In this document: piece by piece, positions 8,652 to 19,163 of the stretch
Layout: each line of letters starts with the position of its first letter
Position numbering within the stretch: the stretch's first letter is position 1
Assembly: GCA_003166865.1 (NCBI GenBank)
Contig: PMUP01000056.1
Location: forward strand, 53,104-101,846
Reading direction: 5' to 3'
Source: Bryobacterales bacterium
GTDB taxonomy: Bacteria; Acidobacteriota; Terriglobia; Bryobacterales; Bryobacteraceae
Length of the DNA: 48,743 nt
Translations under genes and position numbers: made by a program
The notes under the pieces: model-generated
What the model saw: the letters and a program-made list of their open reading frames with translations, nothing else
Databases searched by the model: none
Told to the model about the DNA's origin: nothing

Positions 8652-10028
8652 TCATCGGGGCGCACTTTGCCCCATGTCGTTCCTGATCACCTTTCCACCC
8701 TTCATCACAAACTTGACGCGCTGGAGTTCGGTGATGTCAACCAGCGGGTCGCCTGAGACGGCGATCAGATCGGCGTACTTACCTTTGTCGACGGACCCGA
8801 TCTGGTCCTGCCATCCCAGCACTTCGGCGTTGATTGCGGTTGCGGCCTGAATAGCGCGCGCCGGACTCAGGCCGGCACGCTTCACCAACGCTTCAAAGTC
8901 GAGGGCCTGCGTGCCGTGGGCGTACGTCGCGCCATCGGCTCCGCTGCCCAGCATGATTTTCATACCTTTGGTCGCGGCGGCTACACGAACAGCATTTTCA
9001 AATATCGGGATCATGCGGTATTTGCCGCCAGTGTTCCTGGCATCGTTGTCGTCGATTCCCGGCTCCAGGTATCGAACAAAAGTCGGATCGTAATAGAGTC
9101 CCTTGTGAACCATCATATCGGCCTGCTCCTGATCTAGGCCGAACGCGTGCTCGATGGTGTCGCAGCCGGCGATGATGGCGTTCTTTTGCCCTTCGCCTCC
9201 GTAGACGTGACAAGCCGTCTTCTTCCCAAGACGATGCGTCTCATCGATCAACGCCTGTAGTACGGGCATCGGATAGGTGACCACATACTGGGCAACGCCG
9301 GTGGCAGTGAACGAATAAGCGCCCGTTGGAAACAGCTTGATCCAGTCCGCGCCACGGCCAAGCTGGTCCCGGACCGCCGCGCGCGCTTCTTCCACCGAGC
9401 GAACCACGGCGCTCGCCAATGGGTTGTCGGGAGCCGCTGGATTGGGCGGTGCCGCTCCCCAAACAATTCCCCGAGTCGATACTTGATAGCGGGGGCCATC
9501 AATGCGCCCCTGGTTAATGGCGTTGCGGACGGCCACGTCGCCGTATCCGTTACCGTGGGTGCTCATGTCGCGCGCGGCCGTAAAGCCCGCCCGCAAATCC
9601 GCCTGCACGTTCGCGACGGCGATCAGCATGGAAGCTTCCGTGGTTCCGTTGGGGCCCCGCGCATCGAACATGTGCGTGTGCGCGTCGATCAAGCCGGGCA
9701 AGACCGTGGCCCGGCTAAGGTCGATCACTTGCGCTGCCGCGGGAATCTTGACCTGGTCCTGGGATCCGACTTCAGTGATTCGCTCACCCGAAAGAATCAC
9801 GACCTGTTTCGTCAGCATCTGGCCGGTCTTGCTATCGAACAAGCGTCCGGCGCGGATCGCGATCACTCGCGCCGCCGGAGGGCATTGAAAGATGCCGCCG
9901 TCCGAGCCCACGCACGGGGTGGGCCCCGCCCCTCGCCACGGAGCCGGAGGCGATTGAACCTGTGCCCGAGCTGTGGCCGCGCTCAGTGCTATTGCTAACG
10001 CCGTGGTCAGAATAGATTTGCACCGCAT
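8652..10028 (-). CDS. Metal-dependent amidohydrolase (imidazolonepropionase/prolidase-like), exported
   Basis: A 458-residue protein with signal peptide [20 protein letters not shown] and an amidohydrolase barrel. [13 protein letters not shown] carries the HxH metal pair, [16 protein letters not shown] and [10 protein letters not shown] give later metal histidines, and LGSGADG carries the metal aspartate. The C-terminal beta subdomain ([17 protein letters not shown]) is typical. Members hydrolyse N-acyl amino acids, dipeptides, triazines or imidazolones, so the substrate is open. It lies 20 bases downstream of the molybdopterin subunit gene in the same orientation. Confidence 0.9.
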   Translation of the reverse strand: MRCKSILTTALAIALSAATARAQVQSPPAPWRGAGPTPCVGSDGGIFQCPPAARVIAIRAGRLFDSKTGQMLTKQVVILSGERITEVGSQDQVKIPAAAQVIDLSRATVLPGLIDAHTHMFDARGPNGTTEASMLIAVANVQADLRAGFTAARDMSTHGNGYGDVAVRNAINQGRIDGPRYQVSTRGIVWGAAPPNPAAPDNPLASAVVRSVEEARAAVRDQLGRGADWIKLFPTGAYSFTATGVAQYVVTYPMPVLQALIDETHRLGKKTACHVYGGEGQKNAIIAGCDTIEHAFGLDQEQADMMVHKGLYYDPTFVRYLEPGIDDNDARNTGGKYRMIPIFENAVRVAAATKGMKIMLGSGADGATYAHGTQALDFEALVKRAGLSPARAIQAATAINAEVLGWQDQIGSVDKGKYADLIAVSGDPLVDITELQRVKFVMKGGKVIRNDMGQSAPR

Positions 10029-10048
10029 GTTTGGCTGGCGACTCGCCT

Positions 10049-12277
10049 TTACCCCAATTGTTTCTTGATCGGCAGCTCGCGAATCCGTTTGCCCGTGGCC
10101 GCGAAGATCGCATTGCAGATGGCGGGCGACATGGGCGGAACACCGGGTTCACCGACGCCGGCCGGCGGAGCGGAGCTGGGCACGATGTGAACGTGCGTCT
10201 CCACCGGCGCTTCGTTGAGACGCGCCACCGGATAAGTGTTGAAGTTCGATTGCTGGACGCGGCCGTTGGCGGCCGTGATTTCGCCCATTAGCGCGATGCT
10301 GGCGCCAAATACCGACGCGCCCTCCAACTGTGCGCGGACGCGATCCGGATTGATCACCTTGCCGGTGTCGAGGACCATGTCCACGCGCGGAATCCGGAGC
10401 TTGCCCTTGTCCACTTCGACTTCGACTACCGTCGCAACATAAGTGAGGAAGCTGCGGTGAACAGCGATGCCGAGCGCGCGCCCGTTGCCCGGCTTCTTCT
10501 TCGCCCATCCGGACTGCTCGGCCGCGATTTCAATCACGCGCCGCATGCGCGCGATGTCGAGCATGTACGGATCGGGGCCCTTGCGCTCCGCCGGCGGGCG
10601 CAAGTCGATCTTGCGTGGCTTACCTAAAACATCGAGCAAGTATTCGACACGATCCCGGCCGGCAGCGGCTGCGAGTTCATCGGTGAAGGATTGGACTGCG
10701 AACGCGTGGGGAATGTTGGCGACCGAGCGCATCCAGCCAATGCGAATCTTCGTGTCGGCCGGTCCGCACTCGGCGCGGAAGTTGGGAATATCATACGGGA
10801 CGTCGTTCCAGCCCATGTCCAGCTCGAAGGTGCCGTATTTGGCCGCGACATCATCCTGCGATCCGATCGGAGGAAAGACACTGCGCTGCAGCCACGCCGT
10901 GGGACGACCCTTCTCGTCCGTGGCCGCTTTGATGTACATGGCCGCTACCGCGTGATAAAAGTCGAAGCGGATGTCGTCTTCGCGGCTCCAGACCACTTTC
11001 ACCGGTTTGCCCATTTGCTTGGAGAGAATGGCCGCTTCAGCGCAATAATCCGGTTTTGATTTGCGCCCGAAGCCGCCGCCCAAAAGCGTCACGTGGCAGG
11101 TAACGTCGGTGGGCTTGAGGCCCATCGCCTTCGCGACTGTCTCCTGCACGGCCTGCGGATTCTGCGTTGACGCCCACAGTTCAACCTTGCCGTTCTTGAA
11201 TTCGGCTACTGCGACCGGCGGCTCCATGGACGCGTGCGCGAGATGCGGCACATAGTATTCGGCTTCGTGAACCTTCGCGGCCGTCTTGAAGACAGCATCT
11301 ACGTCGCCATCGTTGCGCGCGACCTTGCAAGCTTTCCGCGCCGTCTCTTGCAGCGTCTTCTTGTATGCGACGGAATCGAGACTGGCGTTGGGTCCCAGGT
11401 CCCAATCAATTTTTAGTTTTCTGCGGCCCTGCATCGCGGCCCAGGTATTGTCGGCGATGACCGCCACTCCGCCCAAAGGTTGAAATGCATACGGCGGCTT
11501 AAAGGGTGGGATGGTCAGGGTCTTCGAAACGCCGCGGACCTTGCGCGCTTCCGCGTCGTCATAAGTTTTGAGCTTTCCGCCGAACACCGGCGGATGTTCG
11601 ATGGACGCATAGACCATGCCCGGCACCCGAGCATCCATTCCGAAGACGGCATGGCCGGCCAGAATGTCGTCGAGATCCGTGATCGGAACGTTCTTGCCGA
11701 CGTAACGATACTCGGCGGGAGACTTGAACTTGAGTTGCTCCTTCTTGGGCACGGGCTGCTTCGAGGCCAGAGGCACCAGTTCTCCAAAACCCAGTTTGCG
11801 ATCGGACTTGGCGTGCAGCACCTCGTGATTCCTGGCGCGGCATTCCGAGACCGGCACGCCCCACTTGGAAGCAGCCGCGCTTTCGAGCATCATGCGCGCG
11901 GTGGCGCCCGCCTCCCGCATGGGGTCATAAAAATCACGGATGGACTCTGAGCCGTCCGTATCCTGGCTGCCGTACTTCGCGTCGCCAATAGCCTGCTCGA
12001 TCTTCACCCGCGTCCAGTCCGCTCCGAGTTCTTCCGCCACGATCATAGGCAACGAGGTGCGAATTCCGGTGCCCATTTCCGAGCGATGCGCGATGATGAT
12101 CACTCGGCCGTCGGGCTCCAGGCCTAGATACACGTTGGGTTGCCAGGTGGCGTCGGCAGTCGCCGCGGCCGTTCCTTTCAGGGGAAGGAGGATCCCGCCG
12201 AGCACCAGCGCTCCGGCCGAGAAAACGCCGCCCACGAAATCCCGGCGGCTGACTACAGTGATCGAATTGCTCTTCAT
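10049..12277 (-). CDS. Molybdopterin-binding large subunit of a xanthine-oxidase-family dehydrogenase (IorB-like)
   Basis: A 742-residue protein with a Tat signal ([19 protein letters not shown]) and the aldehyde oxidase/xanthine dehydrogenase fold seen in isoquinoline 1-oxidoreductase beta subunits. [17 protein letters not shown] marks a molybdopterin site, and [18 protein letters not shown] near the C-terminus has the glutamate expected as catalytic base. The start is ATG12277, which overlaps the stop of the 2Fe-2S subunit gene as ATGA; the longer reading would add 19 residues from inside that gene. Together the two genes encode a periplasmic dehydrogenase for an aldehyde or N-heterocycle. 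No FAD subunit is present, as is usual for Ior-type enzymes. Confidence 0.92.
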   Translation of the reverse strand: MKSNSITVVSRRDFVGGVFSAGALVLGGILLPLKGTAAATADATWQPNVYLGLEPDGRVIIIAHRSEMGTGIRTSLPMIVAEELGADWTRVKIEQAIGDAKYGSQDTDGSESIRDFYDPMREAGATARMMLESAAASKWGVPVSECRARNHEVLHAKSDRKLGFGELVPLASKQPVPKKEQLKFKSPAEYRYVGKNVPITDLDDILAGHAVFGMDARVPGMVYASIEHPPVFGGKLKTYDDAEARKVRGVSKTLTIPPFKPPYAFQPLGGVAVIADNTWAAMQGRRKLKIDWDLGPNASLDSVAYKKTLQETARKACKVARNDGDVDAVFKTAAKVHEAEYYVPHLAHASMEPPVAVAEFKNGKVELWASTQNPQAVQETVAKAMGLKPTDVTCHVTLLGGGFGRKSKPDYCAEAAILSKQMGKPVKVVWSREDDIRFDFYHAVAAMYIKAATDEKGRPTAWLQRSVFPPIGSQDDVAAKYGTFELDMGWNDVPYDIPNFRAECGPADTKIRIGWMRSVANIPHAFAVQSFTDELAAAAGRDRVEYLLDVLGKPRKIDLRPPAERKGPDPYMLDIARMRRVIEIAAEQSGWAKKKPGNGRALGIAVHRSFLTYVATVVEVEVDKGKLRIPRVDMVLDTGKVINPDRVRAQLEGASVFGASIALMGEITAANGRVQQSNFNTYPVARLNEAPVETHVHIVPSSAPPAGVGEPGVPPMSPAICNAIFAATGKRIRELPIKKQLG

Positions 12278-12729
12278 ACTTTCACCCCAGCGGCCATCTT
12301 CACGGCCTGCCGAATGCGCTGATACGTTCCGCAACGGCAGATGTTGCCCTGCATGGCTTCATCGATATCGCGATCCGTTGGCTTGGGCTTTTCGGTGAGC
12401 AGCGACGCGGCCTGCATGATCTGCCCGCTCTGGCAATAACCGCACTGAGGAACATTCACTGCCCGCCAGGCTTTTTGCAGAGGATGGTCGCCCTTGGGGT
12501 CGAGACCTTCGATGGTAGTGATGCGCTTGCCGGCGACGTCGCTCAGGTTGGTGACACAGCTTCGGGTCGCTTTGCCCTCGACGTGTACCGTGCAGGCGCC
12601 GCACAGGCCCATGCCGCAACCGAACTTGGCACCGGTCAGTTCGAGAAGATCGCGCAAATACCAAAGCACCGGCATTGCCGGATCGCCGTCGTATTGCTTC
12701 ACTGATCCATTGACTGTGAGTTGAATCAT
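12274..12729 (-). CDS. 2Fe-2S small subunit of a molybdenum hydroxylase (IorA-like)
   Basis: A 151-residue ferredoxin-like protein with both clusters of the xanthine-oxidase family small subunit. Plant-type cluster: Cys38, Cys43, Cys46 and Cys58 ([14 protein letters not shown]). Helical cluster: Cys96, Cys99, Cys131 and Cys133 ([11 protein letters not shown] and ICRCGTY). It passes electrons from the molybdenum centre to an outside acceptor. It has no signal peptide, so it probably crosses the membrane with the Tat-signal large subunit. ATGA overlaps join it to the genes on both sides. Confidence 0.95.
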   Translation of the reverse strand: MIQLTVNGSVKQYDGDPAMPVLWYLRDLLELTGAKFGCGMGLCGACTVHVEGKATRSCVTNLSDVAGKRITTIEGLDPKGDHPLQKAWRAVNVPQCGYCQSGQIMQAASLLTEKPKPTDRDIDEAMQGNICRCGTYQRIRQAVKMAAGVKV

Positions 12730-13193
12730 TTGTGTTCCTCGTTGTGAATGGGGTCAACCCAGCGCACGGGGCTCGGCTCCTCCACGGGTTCGATGTTCAG
12801 GTTCACTACTACCGCTTCGTTGTCGCTTCGGACTAGCACGCACTCCAGTGTTTCGTCGCTGGACGCATTTATTTCCTGGTGCGGCACGTAAGGCGGCACG
12901 AAGATAAAATCGCCGGGCCCAGCCTCGGCGACATATTCCAGACGATCGCCCCAGCGCATCCGAGCGCGGCCGCGCACCACATAGATGACACTTTCGAGCG
13001 CGCCGTGGTGATGAGCGCCGGTCTTGGCGTTGGCGAAGATGCTGACGGTTCCCGCCCAGATTTTTTGTGCGCCCACGCGAGCGAAGTTGATCGCGGCGGC
13101 ACGATTCATTCCAGGCGTCTGCGCGGTGTTGGTGTCGAGAGAATCCTTGGGGATCACCTGCACCCCACGGGTTTTCCAGTCGACCTTTTCCAT
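12726..13193 (-). CDS. Cytoplasmic cupin-domain protein
   Basis: A 155-residue single-domain cupin. Motif 1 is [19 protein letters not shown] and motif 2 [17 protein letters not shown], with a complete His/Glu metal set. There is no signal peptide. ATG13193 is chosen over the upstream GTG13220, but neither has a clear ribosome site, so the start is uncertain. It is the first gene of the minus-strand run and its stop overlaps the 2Fe-2S subunit start. It may be a sensor or a small enzyme for the compound handled by the molybdenum hydroxylase; this is inferred from position only. Confidence 0.82.
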   Translation of the reverse strand: MEKVDWKTRGVQVIPKDSLDTNTAQTPGMNRAAAINFARVGAQKIWAGTVSIFANAKTGAHHHGALESVIYVVRGRARMRWGDRLEYVAEAGPGDFIFVPPYVPHQEINASSDETLECVLVRSDNEAVVVNLNIEPVEEPSPVRWVDPIHNEEHK

Positions 13194-13251
13194 ATCGAAC
13201 CAGTTTAGCCGACTTTGCACGATTCAAGTAGGGCTATGCTAGGCTTTCAGG

Positions 13252-14175
13252 ATGGCGTCGAGGCTTGCTGCTACACTCCTTGTTGTGCTTTCAGCGAGCG
13301 GAGCAGTTCCTGACTTTCAATTGCAGAAGATCGGCAGCGGGATTTGGGCCGCGATCGTGAATGACGACGGGCTGGCCGGGGGCAACGCCGGGTTTGTGAT
13401 CGGCGACGACGGAGTCGCGGTGATCGACACCTTCCAGGATCCGCGGCCGGCGAAGGCGCTGCTCGGCGAGATTCGCAAGCTCACACCTTTGCCGATCCGG
13501 TTTGTGATCAACACGCATTATCACTTGGACCACGTCAATGGGAACGACGTATTTGCCGCCGCCGGAGCCACCATCGTGGCGCAGCGCAACGTGCGCGCAT
13601 GGATGCGCACCGAGAACATAAAGATGCTCGATCCGCCGATGACGCCAGAGAAAAAGGCGCGCGTGCAATCGCTCACGTTGCCGGCGGTGGACTTCGATAG
13701 CCATATCGAACTCTATCTTGGCTCGCGCCGAATCAACGTTCGATATTATCCCGGCCACACCGGCAGCGATTCCGTTGTTTCCGTTCCGGACGCGCACGTT
13801 GTGTTCTGCGGCGATATGTTGTGGAAGGAGCACGTTCCGAATCTGATTGATTCCTCCACCAAGGCTTGGGTGGACTCTCTCGATGCGATGCAAAAGGATT
13901 ACGGGCCGTCCACTTGGGTGCCCGGACACGGCGGTGTCGCTAATGCTCAGGATGTTCTGACCTTTCGAAAATATCTCGCCGACCTGCGCGCCGAAGTGCG
14001 CCGTGAGCAAGCCGCCGGGGAATCCGGCGATGCGCTGGTGCAGGCGCTGCTACCGGGCCTCAAGTCCAACTATGGCAAATGGGGCTTCTTCAGCGACTAT
14101 GCTGCCGCAGATATCGAACAAACGGCGCAAGAGTTGTTGGGAACGAAAAGGCTGCCGCCTAATCCTGAGCGATAG
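13252..14175 (+). CDS. Exported metallo-beta-lactamase-fold hydrolase
   Basis: A 307-residue protein with a signal peptide (about residues 1-18). The zinc motif is complete: NTHYHLDHVNGN with His89, His91, Asp93 and His94, then PGHTGSD with His169, CGDMLW with Asp188, and VPGHGG with the last His. Similar exported MBL proteins occur near quinoprotein dehydrogenases, which fits the qhp cluster next door, but the reaction is unknown. Its last 17 bases overlap the end of the convergent ABC exporter gene; both reading frames are intact, so this is a true tail-to-tail overlap. Confidence 0.88.
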   Translation: MASRLAATLLVVLSASGAVPDFQLQKIGSGIWAAIVNDDGLAGGNAGFVIGDDGVAVIDTFQDPRPAKALLGEIRKLTPLPIRFVINTHYHLDHVNGNDVFAAAGATIVAQRNVRAWMRTENIKMLDPPMTPEKKARVQSLTLPAVDFDSHIELYLGSRRINVRYYPGHTGSDSVVSVPDAHVVFCGDMLWKEHVPNLIDSSTKAWVDSLDAMQKDYGPSTWVPGHGGVANAQDVLTFRKYLADLRAEVRREQAAGESGDALVQALLPGLKSNYGKWGFFSDYAAADIEQTAQELLGTKRLPPNPER

Positions 14176-15847
14176 CCTCGAGAGTTCTGGCTTTGGCGGG
14201 ATCCAGGAAAACAGTCTGATGCGCGATGCGAGCCAGCGAAGCGCGATGCGTGATCAGGATCGCCGTGCGACCCTCGGCCACGCGGACCAGCGTTTCCGCA
14301 ATAGCACGTTCGTTGGCTTCATCCAGAGCCGAGGTCGGTTCATCCAGGACCAGCACCTTCGGATTGGCCAGCAGAGCCCGGGCCAGCGCGATGCGTTGAC
14401 GCTCGCCCGCTGAAAGAGTCTGGCCGCGTTCGGCGATGATTGCCTGGTAACCATCCGGCAACGCAAGGATCCGATCGTGAATCGAAGCGGCCTGGGCCGC
14501 GCTCACGATCTCATCGTCCGTGGCCTCGGGCCGGGCGTAGGCGATATTCTCGCGGACGCTGGCGTGAAAAAGATAGGGCGCCTGATCCACCAGCATGACG
14601 GCATGACGCACGTCGGCGAGCGGAAGATCGCGCAGATCCCGGCCGTCGATGCGGATCGCGCCCGCGTCGGGATCGTAGAAGCGGACCAGAAGATCCGCCA
14701 GCGTCGATTTGCCCACGCCGCTCGGGCCGAGGATCGCGCAGATTGTGCCGGGTGCCACCCGGAATGAGAGGTCTTCCAGCACGGCATCGCCGCCGTAGCC
14801 GAATGAAACGCGATCGAACTCGATTTCGCCGCGAACCTTGCCGAAGGGCTTCGCCCCAGGCAGGTCGGTGATCTCGGCGCGCGTATCGAACAGTTCCCAG
14901 ACTCGCGAAAGCGAGACGCCGCCCGTTACCAGATTGCTATACAGGCCCATCAGGTTCTGCACGGGCGCTAGCAGACGGAGATGGTAAGCCATTATTGCAA
15001 CCAAAGAACCCAGCTTTAACGAGCCGTCGATCACCAGCTTTCCGCCGTAGAGGAAAATCGCGGCGGTGGAGAGCGTCAGAATGGTTCCAGGAACAACGCC
15101 GGACAAGAACGACGTGAGCTGCATGCGCATGAGCGCGTCAAGGAAACTCTGATTTCGGGCGCGAAACCGCTCCACTTCACGCGATTCAGCGCGCGCCGAC
15201 ACAACCAGGCGAATGCCCAGTAGGGTTTCCAGCAGAAAGCTTCCGATGTCGGAGCTCCGCTCGCGGACCGCCCGCACGCGCGCCGCCAGACGGTGTTGGT
15301 AATGTTGCAGCGCCCAGACGCTGGCCGGAACCGCCGCCACGCTCACCAGAAACAGCCGCGGACTGAGCGCGATCATGATGGCTGCGCTGCCGATCAGAAA
15401 AACGACGTTCGATAGCACGCTCAACAAACTGTCCGCCGAGACGCGCTGCACCTCAGCGATATCATTGTTAATGCGCGAAACCACATCGCCCAGCTTCCTC
15501 TGCGCCCAGAACCGCGGCGAGAGCGTTTGCAGGTGCCGGTACAGTGCCACGCGCATATCAAAGAGCACGGAGGCTGAAACCCGGACGTACTGATAGCTGG
15601 AGACGATGTTCAGCACAAATCCCAGCACGGTAACGCCGAACATCAGCCCACTGACGATCAGCAGCATGCGCAGATTGCGTTTCAACAGCGCGTCATCGAT
15701 CAGAAGTTTGGAGATGTAAGGTTGCAGAAGGCCGAATCCGGTGGCGGCAATGCCTGCCAGAAGCACAAAAACCAAGCGGGGCCAATAGGGGACGATGAAT
15801 CGCAACGCGCGGCGGTAGCCATCGAGGAGCGTCCTTTGGCCCGGCAT
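14159..15847 (-). CDS. qhpF: ABC exporter (permease-ATPase fusion), probable QhpF
   Basis: A 562-residue half-transporter with an N-terminal six-helix membrane domain (about residues 20-310) and a C-terminal ATPase: Walker A GPSGVGKST, Q-loop VDQAPYLF, signature TLSAGERQRIALARAL and Walker B VLVLDEPTSALD. In Paracoccus the qhp locus encodes such a transporter, thought to export the cross-linked gamma subunit, which lacks a signal peptide. Adjacency to and divergence from qhpA (116 bases apart) support that role; sequence alone would also fit a lipid or peptide exporter. ATG15847 is chosen over GTG15874; no strong ribosome site helps. Confidence 0.78.
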   Translation of the reverse strand: MPGQRTLLDGYRRALRFIVPYWPRLVFVLLAGIAATGFGLLQPYISKLLIDDALLKRNLRMLLIVSGLMFGVTVLGFVLNIVSSYQYVRVSASVLFDMRVALYRHLQTLSPRFWAQRKLGDVVSRINNDIAEVQRVSADSLLSVLSNVVFLIGSAAIMIALSPRLFLVSVAAVPASVWALQHYQHRLAARVRAVRERSSDIGSFLLETLLGIRLVVSARAESREVERFRARNQSFLDALMRMQLTSFLSGVVPGTILTLSTAAIFLYGGKLVIDGSLKLGSLVAIMAYHLRLLAPVQNLMGLYSNLVTGGVSLSRVWELFDTRAEITDLPGAKPFGKVRGEIEFDRVSFGYGGDAVLEDLSFRVAPGTICAILGPSGVGKSTLADLLVRFYDPDAGAIRIDGRDLRDLPLADVRHAVMLVDQAPYLFHASVRENIAYARPEATDDEIVSAAQAASIHDRILALPDGYQAIIAERGQTLSAGERQRIALARALLANPKVLVLDEPTSALDEANERAIAETLVRVAEGRTAILITHRASLARIAHQTVFLDPAKARTLEAIAQD

Positions 15848-15963
15848 GAGTACTTTGTTAATAGCACATGTCACGGGAAACCGACGCGAGGCGAGATGAC
15901 TCCCATAAAGAACTTTTCTATACCCGGCGGCGCGGCAACGGTGTATGATATCCGAATAAGGTT
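15848..15963. promoter_or_regulatory. Divergent intergenic region between qhpF and qhpA
   Basis: This 116-base gap must hold start signals for both directions. A TATGAT hexamer at 15944-15949 could be a -10 box for qhpA, but no good -35 sits at the right distance and it lies very close to ATG15964. The qhpA ribosome site is weak (AAGG just upstream). Absence of a strong constitutive promoter would fit activator control, as known for qhp genes elsewhere, but no regulator gene is in the window. Confidence 0.3.
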
Positions 15964-17697
15964 ATGAAAATTCTGCTTGCATCGATTCTGGTAATACCAC
16001 TGCTTGCACAGGGCCAGAAGCCGCAAGCTGCCACGTCGGCAGAGCCGGCTAAACCGGCGCCCGAAGAGGGCATTCCGGTCACGAGTCAACTGGTGATCTC
16101 CAAGTGCGGAGCTTGCCACACCAAGGACGAAAAGGGCAACATGCTGCGCATCTCCTGGGAGCGCGCCACGCCCGAAGGCTGGGAAGAGGCCATCAAGCGC
16201 ATGGTGCGTCTGCGGGGCGTCAGCCTGACACCGGACGAAGCCCGTTCGATCCTGAAGTATCTCGCAACCTATCACGGGCTGGCTCCCGAAGAGGCGAAGC
16301 CGGTCATGTACTACGCCGAGCACAGGATTCTAGACGAGACCAACATCCCGACCGACAACGTGCGGGGCGCGTGTACGAATTGCCATCCGATGGCGCGTCC
16401 GCTGTCGTGGCGCCGCTCGCCAGAGGATTGGAAATATCTCGCCAATCTGCACATCGCTCTCTATCCGCAGGCCGACGAGGCATTCCGGTTGGGGATCAGT
16501 GCCGGCGGTTTCGATGAAGACCGCCATCACCAGGAACCCGGCGCACCCCTGCCGGTGGACGAAGCGCTCGCGTTTTTCGGTAAGACTGCTCCACTCAAAA
16601 CGCCCGACTGGGCCGCCTGGCGCGCTCGAATGCGTGCGCCGAAGCTGACCGGACGGTGGATCGTCTCCGCCTCCCTTCCGGGCCGGGGCAAGTTTTACGG
16701 AGACATGGAAGTGGCGGCGACCAGTGGAACCGACGACGAGTTCACCACGCGCGTGAAGCTGACCTCGGTGAAAGACGGCTCGACGATCTCGCGGACTGGC
16801 CACAGTTTGGTCTACGCGGGCTATGCGTGGCGCGGCCGGTCTAAAGGGACGCCGGCAGCCAACGCCGCTCCCGACGATCTCGCCAGCGAGACGCGCGAGG
16901 TGATGTGGATTTCTCCCGATCAATCCATGGCGGAAGGCCGCTGGTTTTGGGGCGAATATCAAGAGTTCGGTTTCGATGTGAAGCTACAGCGCCCCTCCGC
17001 CGATCCGACTTTGCTCGGCGCCGACCGCTCGTTGCTCAAGACCGGTTCGCAGGGGACGCGCGTCCGTCTGATCGCGCAAAGCTTGCCCGCGCAGATTGCG
17101 CCCGCGGATTTGGACTTTGGAACCGGCGTCACGGTGCGCCGCATTGTTTCCCACACGCCCACCGAAATCGTGGCGGAAGTGGACGTAGCGGCGGACGCGG
17201 TGCCGGGCAAACGGGACATCGCCTTCGGCCGGTCTGTGCTGCAGAGCGCCATGGCGGTGTACGATCGCGTCGACTACATCAAAGTGACGCCGGACTCGGC
17301 CCTGGCCCATCTGGGAAGCGAAAAGCACCCCAAGGGTTACCAGCAGTTCGAGGCCGTCGCCTACCAGCGCGGCGCGGACGGCAAAGTGCACACCGCGGAC
17401 GATGTCGAACTCGGACCCATCGACGTGAATTGGTCGGTGGAAGAGTTTTACTCTGTTTATGGCGACGATGACAAGGAGTTCGTCGGCTCGCTAAGCAACG
17501 CCGGCCTGTTCACTCCAGCCTCCGATGGCCCCAATCCGCAGCGTAAATTCAGCCGCAACAACTATGGCGACGTTTGGGTGGTGGCGACGGCGAAGGACGA
17601 AAAAGACAAGGACGGCAGGCCGCTCATCGGCAAGTCGTATTTGGTGGTGACGGTTCCAACCTACATAAAGTGGGATCAGCCGGAGGTTGGACAATGA
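15964..17697 (+). CDS. qhpA: Quinohemoprotein amine dehydrogenase alpha subunit (diheme)
   Basis: A 577-residue periplasmic protein with a Sec signal peptide (about residues 1-17). Two c-heme motifs are present: CGACH at residues 48-52 and CTNCH at 137-141, matching the diheme domain of QHNDH alpha. The rest is beta-rich, as in the known three beta-barrel domains. The subunit takes electrons from the CTQ cofactor of the gamma subunit and passes them to a soluble cytochrome or azurin-like acceptor. It is first in the plus-strand run A-D-C-B-G; its stop overlaps the qhpD start as ATGA. It is somewhat longer than the Paracoccus protein as I recall it. Confidence 0.95.
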   Translation: MKILLASILVIPLLAQGQKPQAATSAEPAKPAPEEGIPVTSQLVISKCGACHTKDEKGNMLRISWERATPEGWEEAIKRMVRLRGVSLTPDEARSILKYLATYHGLAPEEAKPVMYYAEHRILDETNIPTDNVRGACTNCHPMARPLSWRRSPEDWKYLANLHIALYPQADEAFRLGISAGGFDEDRHHQEPGAPLPVDEALAFFGKTAPLKTPDWAAWRARMRAPKLTGRWIVSASLPGRGKFYGDMEVAATSGTDDEFTTRVKLTSVKDGSTISRTGHSLVYAGYAWRGRSKGTPAANAAPDDLASETREVMWISPDQSMAEGRWFWGEYQEFGFDVKLQRPSADPTLLGADRSLLKTGSQGTRVRLIAQSLPAQIAPADLDFGTGVTVRRIVSHTPTEIVAEVDVAADAVPGKRDIAFGRSVLQSAMAVYDRVDYIKVTPDSALAHLGSEKHPKGYQQFEAVAYQRGADGKVHTADDVELGPIDVNWSVEEFYSVYGDDDKEFVGSLSNAGLFTPASDGPNPQRKFSRNNYGDVWVVATAKDEKDKDGRPLIGKSYLVVTVPTYIKWDQPEVGQ

Positions 17698-19163
17698 CGG
17701 CACCCATGACAGCGCCAATTGCAACCAATGGCGCGCGGGTTTACCGTTTGGGCGAATTTCACCGCTTTGACGCGGGAGGAGCGCATTTTCTGTACCTGGT
17801 CCCGGCGGGCGCGATCTTCGCGGTGGACACTGCCGTGGGAAAGCTTATCGACTGCCTGAGCTCGGGCGAACTGCCGCATGAGCAATTGATGGAGGATCTG
17901 GCGGCCAGCGGTCTCATGATCGAGGACGCCGACGAGTTGATTGCGGAGATGTATCACGCCAACGTGATCGTCGCGAACGACTCCGTTCCAGATCAGCCGC
18001 AACCCCTCCCCGACGTTTTTCCCATCCAGACGCTGGTGATGAACCTCACCAACCAGTGCAACTTGTCCTGCCAATACTGCTACGAGTTCGGCGCCGACAA
18101 ACTGGCCACGCCGGAAGGCAAGCCGAAATTCATGGACCTGGAGACGGCCAAGACTTCGGTGGATTTTCTTCTGGCGCAATCGGGCGACCGGCGTTCGATT
18201 CACATCACCTTCTTCGGCGGCGAGACGCTGATGAATTACCCGCTTTTGAAGGAAGTGGTGGCGTACGCCAATGAGCGAGCCAAGGAGCAAGAGCGCCACA
18301 TCGACTTCAGCCTGACCACTAACGCCACGTTGCTCACGCCTACGATCATCGAGTTTCTCTCCGAGAACCACATCGGTGTCACCGTGAGCATGGATGGGCC
18401 GAAGGAGATGCACGATCATCTGCGGGTGTTCGCCAACGGCAAAGGCAGCTATGACATCATCGAGCCGAAGGTGCGCGCACTGATTCAAAACCATCGCACG
18501 CGGCCGATTACGGCGCGCGTGACGCTGACGGCGGGGGTGTCGGACGTGATCCGCATTTTCCGCCACCTGAAGCAGGACCTGGGATTCCACGAGGTCGGCT
18601 TCGCGCCGGTGACCACTTCGCCCAATCAGCTTTATGCTATCAATGCGACCGGTATGGATAGCGTATTGGATCAGTTCCACACGCTGGCGGACGAATATCT
18701 CGAGCATGCGTTGCGCGGCGAATCGCACGGCTTTTCGAACGTCAGCGACACTTTGGCCGAGCTATGCCAGGGCGTGAACAAGTCGCATCCTTGTGGCGCC
18801 GGCCTGGGCCTGCTGGGTGTGGGACCCTCCGGGGACATCGCACCGTGCCACCGTTTTGTAGATTCCGATGCCCATGCGCTGGGACACATTTCCACTGGCA
18901 TCGACCGCGCGAAGCAGGCCGATTTTCTGCGTCGCGGTCACATCGATTCCAAATACGATTGCCACACCTGCTGGGCGCGACCGCTGTGCGCTGGCGGCTG
19001 CCATCACGAAGCATTCGTGCGCTACGGAGACACGGGCCATCCCAATCTCCACTATTGCGATTGGATCCGGGACTGGACCGACACGTGCCTTAGAATTTAT
19101 GGCGCGATCGCGGCCGGAAATCCGGGGTTTTTACAGCAGTTTGCAGAAAGGAAAGCATCATGA
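17694..19163 (+). CDS. qhpD: Radical SAM/SPASM maturase of the QHNDH gamma subunit
   Basis: A 489-residue protein. The N-terminal part (about 15-100) resembles a peptide-recognition domain. The radical SAM cluster motif is Cys122-x3-Cys126-x2-Cys129 (QCNLSCQYCYE), followed by FFGGETLMN. The C-terminal SPASM region holds many cysteines (358, 367, 385, 423, 426, 432, 436, 455, 465) for two more Fe-S clusters. QhpD is known to make the Cys-to-Asp/Glu thioether cross-links in QhpC before export. The start is ATG17694 (ATGA overlap with qhpA) with GGAGG at 17682-17686, not the longer in-frame reading inside qhpA. It is also coupled to qhpC by ATGA. Confidence 0.96.
   Translation: MTAPMTAPIATNGARVYRLGEFHRFDAGGAHFLYLVPAGAIFAVDTAVGKLIDCLSSGELPHEQLMEDLAASGLMIEDADELIAEMYHANVIVANDSVPDQPQPLPDVFPIQTLVMNLTNQCNLSCQYCYEFGADKLATPEGKPKFMDLETAKTSVDFLLAQSGDRRSIHITFFGGETLMNYPLLKEVVAYANERAKEQERHIDFSLTTNATLLTPTIIEFLSENHIGVTVSMDGPKEMHDHLRVFANGKGSYDIIEPKVRALIQNHRTRPITARVTLTAGVSDVIRIFRHLKQDLGFHEVGFAPVTTSPNQLYAINATGMDSVLDQFHTLADEYLEHALRGESHGFSNVSDTLAELCQGVNKSHPCGAGLGLLGVGPSGDIAPCHRFVDSDAHALGHISTGIDRAKQADFLRRGHIDSKYDCHTCWARPLCAGGCHHEAFVRYGDTGHPNLHYCDWIRDWTDTCLRIYGAIAAGNPGFLQQFAERKAS

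Noticed and set aside
13235-13240. TATGCT as -10 box of the MBL gene with TTGCAC upstream
   Set aside because: The spacer would be only 14 bases and the start point nearly at the ATG; support is too weak.
14159-14175. Gene overlap between the MBL protein and the ABC exporter as a possible frameshift
   Set aside because: Both proteins end naturally and are on opposite strands; a short convergent overlap is enough to explain it.
17676-18728. 350-codon open frame opposite qhpD
   Set aside because: It is antisense to a gene with clear radical SAM and SPASM motifs; the translation is rich in His, Arg and Val without domain pattern, as expected for a high-GC shadow frame.
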